Shown: positions 40,401 through 52,400 of the stretch, piece by piece | Layout of the letters: each line of letters starts with the position of its first letter | Position numbering within the stretch: position 1 is the first letter of the stretch | Assembly: GCA_022818135.1 (NCBI GenBank) | Contig: JAFMSR010000002.1 | Span: forward strand, 27,306,598 to 27,370,597 | Reading direction: 5' to 3' | Source of the DNA: Saxidomus purpurata | Lineage: Eukaryota; Mollusca; Bivalvia; Venerida; Veneridae | DNA: 64,000 nucleotides | Program-made: the position numbers and the translations under genes | The notes under the pieces: generated by a model | What the model saw: the letters and a program-made list of their open reading frames with translations, nothing else | Databases searched by the model: none | Told to the model about the DNA's origin: nothing

Positions 40401-43400
40401 AGGAATTCCGGACACATAAAACAGGTCCACAATAATGTTATTTCCAAGTAGTTACATTGGCTACAAACTGACAAATGTTTCATTTCAGTAGAAGAAATAG
40501 ACAAGAAAGAAGAATTTTTACAGTTGAAAAAGACAAGAGCAAATGCCAAAAGATAAAATATTAGACACATCTACAGAAGTCAATGATTTTCTAATCTACT
40601 GAGAGAAAGTTGGTCTCCCTTACATTCCTGATAAACAAACTAAACATTTAAGCATCACTGATGTCACACCACAAAAATGCATGCTTTCAATTGATCAACA
40701 TTAAGGTACAATTTTGAATCCAGAATGTATTGGCACCTCTGTATCTAAAGCATATGACAAAAAAAGTTCTACATCACTCACATTCCACACAGTTTTTTTT
40801 TATTCTATGGGTTTAAAACTGCTTTCCTCAGTATTCAAGAAATTTACATGTGGGTAGTTTATTCTAATTTATTTTAGCTCGATTATGAAGAAAGGTTTTA
40901 GCTTATCTAGTCACTCTTGAGTCTGCATCCTGGAAAAACCAGTACTGGTGTTATATGAGGTACAGTCGTGACCTTGATTGGGCTCGAACCCGCAACCTCC
41001 GGGATGAGCGGCAGACACCTAAACCTCTACACCACCGCTCCCCTAGTTTGCGGGTAGTTAACCTAGACATTATTCCTGGGATGGACATAGAGTAGACCTC
41101 TATCTTCTGTTACACACTACTTTCTCCCATGAAGAAAACAAGGACAGTAGATGGGCTTGTAGCTGTGAAAGCTTATGCTGATTCATAGTTAGCGACTTGA
41201 AACCACTTGACCACATAGGCGGTCACTGAAGTCTGTACATTACAATATAAGGGAATGACCAGTCTGAATAGCTTCAAGGTTTTAACTGATGCGGGCAAAC
41301 ACTTTTATGGCTGTACCAAAAGAAACAATGAAGCCAGAATATTTAATCCAATATCATCATATTGCTTACAAGCAGTGAAATACATGCAGCAACTATCTGG
41401 GGATACTAGGGTATTGTCTTTCTTACATGAAAAGGTTGTGTGAACACTTCTAGTGGTTGGGGAATTTGCAACAAGGGTACGCAGTCAAACATGAGATTAG
41501 ACTGTTAACACACAGTAAAGAAAACTAAGTACACAAAAATAAAAATAAACAACTTTCCTACATTTTCAGTTATCCATGCTAGAGAAATTATTCGGAAAAT
41601 TTAATAAACTAATGACACAAAATGCAGCCCAAAAACACAGAGACAAGGGACACAACTCTCACCTGCAGGTCTTGGTATATCTACAGGATTAGAAACATGC
41701 AACTGAGCAAAATGCATTCTGGGTAAACTGCAAATTTTACAATATTTATTCTGCATTTTCAGGAAAACATTCTGTGCATACGCTGTTAATGATGCTTTTA
41801 GTAAGGAATCAGTTAATATTAGGATTTATCATTAACCGATGAAGAGAAAACGCAGAGAGAGGAACGCCAAGCAGTACATTCCAAGTAGCGCAAATGCATG
41901 TCTTTAAACACTCATGTTAAATATCAAATGGAAAAAAAAACAACACGAAACAAAAATTTCTCTTCCATAGAAGCAATTTTGAACACTTACGTCAGGCAAA
42001 TATTGTATGGCTTAAACTTAATCTTCTTTGTTTATTCTTGTTCATTCTGTGTGCTCGTATAACTTGGTTTAGTTTGACAGATTACAATAATCGACTTTTG
42101 CATTTAGCGATAGAATTCTTGCAAACAGAGCAATGGGATTTCTAGACAACAAGCTGTCATAGTAATCAGGTAAACAACATACATTCTGAGGGAGACCAAA
42201 CTTTAGAAAAAAGAATATTTCATTTCATCCTTTATCGGTAACTGTTAAAATATCGTACCCTAGTTTTTCATACCGCACTTGTTCCTGCCTATATATAAGA
42301 TGATATTTTGTTGAAGCTCCTATCTCTTACCTTGCTATTAGCAACTGTTTCACCGATAGGTGCTACATAGGTGCAGTCTGATCATGATCTGCGATGTTTG
42401 CTATTCAGTCAGTACCTTTTAATGAACACCCCTATAAACAACTATTGGTATATTCCAATTTAAAAGATGAACAAGTCCATTTTAGAGAGTAAGCCTGGCC
42501 AGGTTTAATAACTAGCAGACGTGAACTCATGTCCATTTCAGTAAACTAACACGTTTTTCAATTGAAAATCCTTATCCCTGCTTTACAAAAGACAGGTGTA
42601 ACTGCCAGGATGTAAAGCAAGAGTTTCTCACACAAAAAAACACCAATAAAAACATGCTTTACCTTGACAAGATCTTTTTCATCATATTCTACATCTAGAG
42701 ACATCTCTTTCTTGAGTGAGGAATCTCTAGAAATACCAATCTCATCTGCGAAATTGTCGAAGCCTAAAATTACAAAAAATATGTACGGAATATTGATTTA
42801 ACTCACTCTACTTTAAAGTGATATTAATGTTCAAAGTGACCAACATAATTGTAAGGAAGACATTTCTCACTGATTTATGCCGCTAGAATAATGACTATAT
42901 CCACATAAACAAAATATATATGAATCTGTGTAACAGTTCTATTCTCATTGAATAGAGGAAATCTGTACAAATCTTTTTTTACTATCCGAGTCAAAAATAG
43001 AAAATTCAACATTTATATACATTTAAACCCGTCAGTGAGAGAAATCACTGTAGAACTTATTTCTTACATGTCTTCAAAAGATCTACTGTGTGTAAAGCTT
43101 CATACTTCACCCTTACTCAACATGGCCATTCTGCAGGGTAATATAACTTTAAACCCAAGCACTAGTCTGACATAGAACTTTTGTTTTCTTGCCTTTTAAA
43201 TGTAAGTTTACTGTGTTTGGAAGGTGAAGTCCATAGTCATTTCAAACTTTTACTTAAGCACTCTTGTTTAGGCACAGGGCAGACAAAGGTTGCAAACAAG
43301 TTCTTTCACAATATTATATCAAATAATATCATAAAAAAATGTTGAAGTCAAACCTATAAATATTCTAATTTACTAACTATACTTATACAACATGACTGAT

Positions 43401-46400
43401 AATCTCATACCAGACTGGTCCATTTACACTAACGGTATGTCAAACCCGACCAGATTGGTCCACTTACACTTACTGTATGTCAAACCCGACCAGACTGGTC
43501 CATTTACACTAACGGTATGTCAAACCCGCCAGATTGGTCCACTACACTTACTGTATGTCAAACCCGACCAGACTGGTCCATTTACACTTACTGTATGTCA
43601 ACGCGACCAGACTGGTCCATTTACACTTACTGTATGTCAAACCCGACCAGACTGGTCCATTTACACTTACTGTATGTCAAACCCGACCAGACTGGTCCAT
43701 TTACACTTACTGTATGTCAAACCCGACCGCTGGTCCATTAACACTTACTGTATGTCAAACCCGACCAGACTGGTCCATTTACACTTACTGTATGTCAAAC
43801 CCGACCAGACTGGTCCATTTACACTTACTGTATGTCAAACCCGACCAGTCTGGTCCATTTACACTTACTGTATGTCAAACCCGACCAGACTGGTCCATTT
43901 ACACTTACTGTATGTCAAACCTGACCAGATTGGTCCATTGACTCAAAATATGTTGTAAACCCTTACCTGATTGGTCCATTGCTGCCCTTGCTGCTGCTGC
44001 TTCAAGTTCATCTTCCACAACTTCAACATTATACATTGTCTTTTTTATTACATCTTCTCTGCCAACTTGTCGTAAGCCATTTTCTAATGAATTTCCTAAA
44101 ATAAGATTTGAAATGTTTGATATTAACTCCTTACAAAAACTGGCCATTGAAAAGAATCTAGTATGATATTACAAACTTAACTTCATCAACATTCAGCACA
44201 AAACTGCTAACTGAGACTGTTCTTTTTTTATAGTATTTGGGATAGAGAAGAACTGCACTACGTGCGATTTCTCATCATTTATTCATTGATAGATAACTAA
44301 ATGATCATGGAACAAAGAAACTGGACACAAATGTAGCTAGAAAAAATCATGATTTTACCATTCGGGTAAAATCATCGTAAGTTGACTTGTTAACTATTTA
44401 TTGATTTCTTACACTTATGATAAACATTTGTTTAGTTTCAGTGAATTTCCGTTATGAAAAGGTGATCAATTAAACTCTATCATTAGCACTACATCATTGT
44501 ATTAACTAGTATGATAAATTCCCTTACATCAACCCTGTCACCTAACTACAAATATAACGAACTCAACATCAATTTCAAATTCATATTGTAATTTGCACTT
44601 GGCCAACCGTATGAAGTGGCATTCAATACTTTAACAATCATAAATGTCATATATAAGACATACAAAACCATACAACTCACCTGTGGCCTCCTCCCCTTTC
44701 TTTGAGACCCACAGTTGTAACATGGCAAGCGCTTGATCATTAACAGTATGGTAGTCAGACTTAATCTGATTAATCTCCGACCCTGTAATGTCTAGCTGCT
44801 GAGCGAGTATGACCCAGTCGCCTTGTAACGTGTCGGCGACATCTGTCAGCTTGATCTGGGCTCGGCTTATGTTGTCCTCCAACACTGAAAAATTTAAATA
44901 GACAGTTAACTTGCATGCTTATACTTTTTCTGTATTGTTGCTTTGCTGTTTAAAATTGATAAGTTTATCAATTTAACCTTTCAAAGCTAAAGGAAAATAA
45001 TTTAGCCTTTGCCCCCTTGTGGATAGTGATTTTCTAGCGTTTCAGAAGGCAGCTGTACCTTGCCCCTATTTTGCTCCCTCTTAATTTGATTAAATTCAAA
45101 TGATAAGTAGGTAACTCTGTTTTAAGGTTGTATTTACCTATTCCATGTTCTCGGAGAAGGGACTGTCGTTTTTTCACCTCCAGGGAGGCCTCACCTTCTA
45201 ACTCCATCGTAGAAGATGACTGCAATTTACAACATAAATTACAAATACATATACTTGTCAAATACGAACAAAGATATAGCTAAATACTGTTTTCAAATTA
45301 TATTTTATTTTTTTACATTTTATAATTAACTGCTGTAGTGCACTGCCGTGTCACTGTACGGTACAGGTATGAATCCTGGATTTTGCCTTAAAAAAAATTG
45401 GCATAGTCAATTAATATAGTGAATAAGAAACGAGAGTCATGTGACACTGTCGTTGTGGGTGTACACTGTATGACTGCTGATACATTAATAAAGTGAGAAT
45501 CCAGAAGTAATGCTACTCATAGAGCCACCATTATCTGTTTCTATCCCATAAAAGAGCTCAAATGTACTGAAGATCTGCAAAATTAATTAAGACATAAACG
45601 AAAGCAAACTATGATACAAGGGAAGTAACTGTCATAAAGAGCAATTCAATTAACTGCAATTTAATGCAATTTACTTTCCCTTGTTTACTGATGGAGAAAC
45701 TTACTTTTGACCATCCTGGCAGTGTAATATTCAGGTTACAGATGGGACTTTGAGGAGCCTCTCCTCGAGCCACCTTAGGTTCCTTCATGAAAGCCACTCT
45801 GGCGGCCGACTCTTGATCTTGGTCTCGAATCCGCACTGTGCATGGCAGGCGGTTCTCACGAAAAGCTTTGAAATCGATGAAGAGTTGGTCGCCAGACTTT
45901 GTGACAGGTATCAAATTTCCAGCCATCTCAATAAATTCTTGCCTTCCTTCTAAAACCTAAAATATAAGTCAAATTGCTTCTGTTAAAAACTGTGATTTGG
46001 GTCATTCTACAATGATTTCAATTTAAGACACAGTGCGAGTGAAAGCGCCACGGAAGCATGTTAAATTACATGATTTCTGATGCAAATAAATGAACATACA
46101 GTACTACACAGTATTCATCATGTGTATATGAATTGTAATGTTCTTAGTGTCTTAAGTTAATTTTTTTTTTCTTTGGTGTTTAACAGCTGTTTCAGCAGAA
46201 TTTCAGTACTTTACAGGTGGACAGTTCAACTAATTATTGTTATTGGGAATGACAGTTCTCTGCATAATACTGCTAACATTCTCACTCATCAAGTCAGGTT
46301 GGTACTGCGTCTCAAACACATGATCTTATATCAGTTTTATCTAAGAAGAATGACGTACCTCTACATCTCTGCTGCGAGCAACCTCGGTAAAGTTCTGTTG

Positions 46401-49400
46401 TTTTTCTAGTGTCTTGTCCGTACGTTCATCCGTCATGCAGAACATTCGTACCTGACCCTCTTCTGCCCCTGTACGCTTTGCGAACACAACAAATCTAGCC
46501 ATGTAGGGTACATTAATGGCCTCATGGTATATCTCCGTCGCCATGCTGGCAGACTCTGTTGTTGCCTGACAATCCATCAACCAGAACCTGATAGTTGCAA
46601 AATAAATGACAATACATTTAACATATAACTACTTACAAAGGGTAAGGAAATGTTGATAGACAAGAAACTAGAGGGGGTAAGTACAGTGATTTGCTAATCA
46701 GTGCAAGTCAAAGCTGATACTATATAAATATGACATGAATCTTTAAATCTGTCACTTATTTCAGGCAGGAATCAAACAAGAGAACCACTGGCCTTGAGGT
46801 TAAAATTGACGAAACACTGTTTAATCCGGAGCAGTCCATGACTTTACATAAACATTGACTCAGCACCGATGTTAAAAACTAGAGTAAATCTGCTGAAGTA
46901 ACCGATGAATCCTAAACACGAATGGCTGAAACTATAACGATGATCAATTACCTGGCTGAGACTGTTGTTGTGAATGACACACAGTCATTGGTGAACTGTA
47001 GGTTTTTGTTTTCTGTAATATCTTCCCACACTGCTGTGTTCGCTCCACCTATAAAACAGACGCACACTTTAGGAATCTACATGTACTTTGTCTAAGATCT
47101 CAATTTTCCCCCCACAAGTTTAATGCCTATTTCGACTGTATTCCATGTATTTTGAAGCCGGCACTTTACATGACCTTCGTTCCATGGCAGAACCAGTGCT
47201 AAACTCCCTATCTCCCATAAGAAACACATAGGTAATGGCATTCAAACCTACCGCCCTTTTTCAGTTAGAAAGTTATCAATGTCAAGTTATTGATCTTAAC
47301 TGGTTGACTGATGAGGTGTCGACTATTTTCTGTCACTCTCTACACTTTTTTTACACTGTGTGCAAAGGCTCTACTGTACTACAATATATTTTTTCACTGA
47401 TAGAACATCATGTAAATAAAATGAGATAAAGCAGATCTTTGTGTGTAAGCTGGTGCAATTTGGATATTGCACATTTGCATGCTTCATAGACATGTAAGTA
47501 TGTATTGTAATACTGTATTGATTCTAAAGTAAGATGCATTATCACAAATACCAAGACAGCTAGCAACAAAAACATCTTCAAACATCTATTGATAAGTTCC
47601 AGATATATACAGCAGTCTACAACACTACAATGTTTCCGGTGGATGTGAACGCACACCCCTTAATTTTTCTGCTGATACACTATGATATGAACCATAGACA
47701 TTAGGAGTGGCATACATTCATTGAAATTTGAATTCATCAAGGCCCATAACTTTTCTCTTATCAAAAGACTGAAGAAACAAGCGTCATGACCAAATGTCAT
47801 CAGCAAATTTACGTTTCTATAAAAAAAAGTTGATCGTTTAAAAAAACATATTTTACAGCAAAATCACTTTTCTTTTTATACATTAGTCAGGGTTACTGAA
47901 AAAGAAACATTTTTATACACTGTAAATTGGATAATTCCAGTATAATCATATTAATCATAAATCTATGTGACATGAATTGGATAATTCCCATATGATCATA
48001 TTAATCATAAATCTATGTGACATGAATTGGATAATTCCCATATGATCATATTAATCATAAATCTATGTGACATGAATTGGATAATTCCCATATGATCTTG
48101 AAATCTAGTGACATGAATTGGATAATTCCCATATGATCATATTAATCATAAATCTATGTGACATGAATTGGATAATTCCCATATGATCATATTAGTCATA
48201 AATCTATGTGACATGAATTGGATAATTCCCATATGATCATATTAATCATAAATCTATGTGACATGAATTGGATAATTCCCATATGATCATATTAATCATA
48301 AATCTATGTGACATGAATTTTTCATAGGAATTTTGAATTAGTGAGGTGGAGAAATTTGCAGCAGAATGAAAATTAAATCATCGTAAGAACTATCCAAATT
48401 CCAGTACTAATCTAGCTCAATACTACATGACTCATCTGATTATTAAATTCAACTCTGTAAAACGTATTTCTATGATTCAAATATATATGAGACACTAGAC
48501 AACATGCAGTGTACAGAAAGTCTGAGACGTAACAACATGTTAGTTACCTCGATGCATGGCATGATTGCCTATTAGTAAGCAGTAAGAAAAACAAGCATTC
48601 ACTTATTAAATAGAACATTTATAAATCATATATTTCAATACAGATATGAGCCACACTGTGTGAAAACCAGGACATTTGATATTTTAGCATCAAGTGTAGT
48701 TCTCACCAACCAGTGTTTGTGCAAGGCCCTTTTTTATTTCACAGCCTATAAACAAACAGTATGGGACAATATGAACAGAGTTACAAAGCCTAGAAATATT
48801 TTTCACAGATTCTGAAACTATGATGCTTTTTTTCTCAGAATCAATAAACCAAATGTCTAGATTTCACATGACGTGGCTTAAATTATACAGACATGCTGAA
48901 TGTGAATCAATCACGGCTATGGTAACATGTCAAGATAAAATAAGTTGAACCAGCATCATGAAACCAGCTCTGTTACAGATGATACTTACATTGCAAAAAC
49001 ATTCTCTAGTACATAATTCTGGACAACAGTACAAGTATTTGTACATTATTGGCTTTCCCAAAAAGAGATAAATTACTTCCCTTAACTCCAACAACAGAGT
49101 CTGAAAGCATGAATCATTTCATACCAAGCTAAACACTTTCATTATAATTGAATTTTCAAACCACAACAACTGCCTTTCAAGCAATAAATAACTTGCTTCA
49201 AATCTTAAAAACAAAAACTATCTTTTTCCCTCTGGTGCCAATGCCGCACGCATTTACATTGTTTAATGCATTTAGCCTATAGGCACCACAAACCCACAAA
49301 AAGAATTTCTATCAGTACATTCTCTTTCAAGAGGGCCAAGATGGCCCTATATTGCTCACCTGGCTACAATACAAGGTCAACAATCACATCACAGTATGGG

Positions 49401-52400
49401 GCAATTTTGACCTGAGGGTTCATGATTGAACAGTATTGTAGATGTCCACTACACATTGCTACATTCCAGTTATCTAAGGTCTGGGCCTTTTGGTTTTAGC
49501 CTTTGGCCTTCGGAAAAAGATTATTAAAGTTTTCCCTTTCTGTTGCCATGGAAACCAGAGTTCTGCATGGAATGCAAATCTTTGAACTACTTTGAAAGAT
49601 CCTTATGCAAGGAACATCTCTGCCAAGTTTCACCAACTTTGGCCCAGTGGTTTCGGAGATGTTGTTTGAAGGAAATGGTGGACGGATGAACATATGACCG
49701 ACAGTGAGTGGTCCTAAAAGCTCGCCCTGGCACTTTATGCCAGGTGAGCTACAATATGTTGACGATTGTGACAATTGCTTACCTTCCACCCAAATTTATA
49801 TTTCTTATTTATTTGAGGAAATTTGTATCATCTGTAAACTAGAGCTGGGGCTTCAACTCTTACCCTGCTTGTGGCATATGGTTCTGCCTTAACCATCAGT
49901 GTAGATCATGATCAACATACACATCTGTACACAGTTTGGTCATGATCTACACTGTTGTTCTGTCAGTAAATTTTCAATGAGAACCCCTATGAACAATTAA
50001 TGGTATTGTCCCAAGTAATGGTATTGTCCAAATTAAACTAGAATTGTGTCCAAAGGACACCGATGCCCCCACTGTGCAGATGTGCTCATAAACAAGAGCA
50101 AGCATATCTGTAGTAAGATTTTATGTATGTAAGATTTTATGTGGAACTTTTTCATTCCACTGTTTCATTTCTGTACATATACCTAAAATGATCTACAGGT
50201 AACCTTATGTACATGTTAAATTAAATTACAAATGTAAAATTTATATGTTCAATTATTTATATGGTATATAGTGAAAAAAATCAACAAAGGGCCATAATTC
50301 TGTTAAATTTGGTGAACAAATTTATATGGTATATAGTAAAAAATCAACAAAAGGGCCATAATTCTGTTAAATTTGGTGCAACAAAAATTTCTTCCTTTAC
50401 TACCATCTACACATTAAAGCTGTTCATCCCTGGAAGTTTAAGCAAAATCTGCCATCCGGTTTAAGAGGAGTTGCGTTCACAATATTTCTATATGGTATAT
50501 AGTGAAAAACTTAACAAAGGGCCATAATTCTGTTAAATTTGGTGCAACAAAAATTCCTTCCTTTACTACCATCTACACATTAAGTTGTTCATCCCTGGAA
50601 GTTTAAGCAAAATCTGCCAACCAGTTTAAGAGGAGTTGCGTTCACAAAATTTCTATATGGTATATAGTGAAAAAATCAACAAAGGGCCATAATTCTGTTA
50701 AATTTGGCCGCAGCAAAAATTCCTTCCTTTACGCCATCTACACATTAAGTTGTTCATCCCTGGAAGTTTAAGCAAAATCTGCCATCCGGTTTAAGAGGAG
50801 TTGCGTTCACAAAATTTCTACATAGTATATAGTGAAAAAATCAACAAAGGGCCATAATTCTGTTAAATTTGGTGCAGCAAAAATTCCTTTCTTTACTACC
50901 ATCTACACATTAAGGTTGTTCATCCCTGGAAGTTTAAGCAAAATCTGCCATCCGGTTTAAGAGGAGTTGCGTTCACAAGATATATGGGGGAAAAATCAAA
51001 AAAGGGCCTAATTCTGTTAAATTTGGTCGCCGCAAAATTCTCTTCCTTTACTACCATCTACACATTAAGGTTGTTCATCCCTGGAAGTTTAAGAAAATCT
51101 GCCATCCGGTTTAAGAGGAGGTTGCGTTCACAAGATTTGGGGGGACGGCCACTTGGCGGACTCAGCGGGCCCCCCCCGGGCGGGCGGGCGGACGGACAAG
51201 TGCAACGCTATATGCACCCCACTTTGTGGGGGGCATAAAAATTTGAAAGGTCCATTTTAAAAATAAAACAGGGTAAGGGTAACTTTTACAGCAACATAAT
51301 ACAAGTAACTGGCTTCAACTGATTCACAAAAAAGCATGAAAAATTTGTGACAATTTGTATTCTAATATGTTGTCCAATTTTGTTTTCCTTAAAATGACCA
51401 TACTATGCAAAAAGCAACATCTAGCCTTTGTGAACAGTGGGAATCTGGCTCAGCCTGTACATCCATGCACTTTGACCTGAATCCATACCTTAGGCCTGCA
51501 ACAATTCCCCAAAAACTTGATCAAAATTGCTGTTTCCATTATTGGTATCTAATCGACTCAAATTGCAACTACTCTTTAGATGCACCAGAGGAAACCTCTA
51601 CCGTTATATCAGCCACAGATAAGTAGAGTAGACAGGAGTACAGTGTTTGTAATAAAAGATGTCTTACACAATGAGAATACTTATTTATCTAATTTTTACA
51701 GTTTTACAGTAATTATAAAATGTGAAAGTGTTGCTTTTTGCACATTGGGGCTCACATATAATCTGCAAAATGTTTTAATGCTCTGCACACTGTTATATTT
51801 GTTTGCTAAAATGCAGACGTTCACTGACTAATTATAAAAGCAGACGCAATCTTTTGGATCGATTTGGAATTTGAGAACATCTGCATGCACTGTAAAATTG
51901 TTGCAACATATTAGAATCTATGCTTATAAAAGCAGACAAATACAGCAATTAAATTCATGTATGTGCTGAAAAAGAGCATTTCAAGAAAAATTATTTGTAA
52001 AAATTGAAAAGCCCACAAAGCCGTGTAATTCATTTTCAAGAAAAAAAAGAGTTAATTTTAATACATCGAAAAAGAAGAAATTAATGTGATGCTATGACAA
52101 AGTTTAAATTAAAAAAAAAAATTTATATTCCCAACACTGACCCAACAGCATTTCAAATTGTTTCTACGCACCTGTGATGCTGCAAAGAAGGCGAAGCGTT
52201 GGGTTTTCATTTGGATACTGGTTAATCATTCCTTTCTGGGCCGCCTTGGGTACGGGTATGGTCAGAGTTATCGGCTTGTGGAATTTACGTCTTCTAGGCT
52301 CCACGGTGACTATAGGACTGCAAGCCACACGGTTTCCAAACAGTTTGGAGATGATTTCGGGGTTAACAGGTTGTGCCTGTTTAGAACATAACAATGCATT

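Larger units (their letters stand above)
47049..52171 (-). other. ANK: Repeat-rich intron within the ZU5-2/UPA region
   Basis: This 5.1-kb intron holds, in order, a SINE-like fragment (47,125-47,260), a 50-bp array (47,925-48,316), a GGGCCA/GCTCACCTGG element (49,328-49,760), a GATCATGATC copy (49,890-51,290) and, inside that copy, a composite element (50,041-51,240). Nothing is recognised in 48.32-49.32 or 51.30-52.17 kb. Confidence 0.7.

Noticed and set aside
40965..41045. Possible tRNA gene on the minus strand
   Set aside because: The A and B boxes are good, but no paired acceptor stem or complete cloverleaf is visible and SINE body sequence flanks it, so it is called a SINE.
43392..43958. 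188-codon plus-strand open frame with a [14 protein letters not shown] repeat protein
   Set aside because: It is created by the 40-bp minisatellite, occurs in several frames at once because unit lengths vary, and has no promoter, splice or family support.
47925..48316. CRISPR-like regular array
   Set aside because: The units are wholly repeated with no unique spacers, and it lies in a eukaryotic intron.
51140..51210. GC-rich tract as a CpG island or G-quadruplex promoter
   Set aside because: GGGCGGGCGGGCGGACGGAC is the usual low-complexity end of the surrounding repeat element, not an independent regulatory site.
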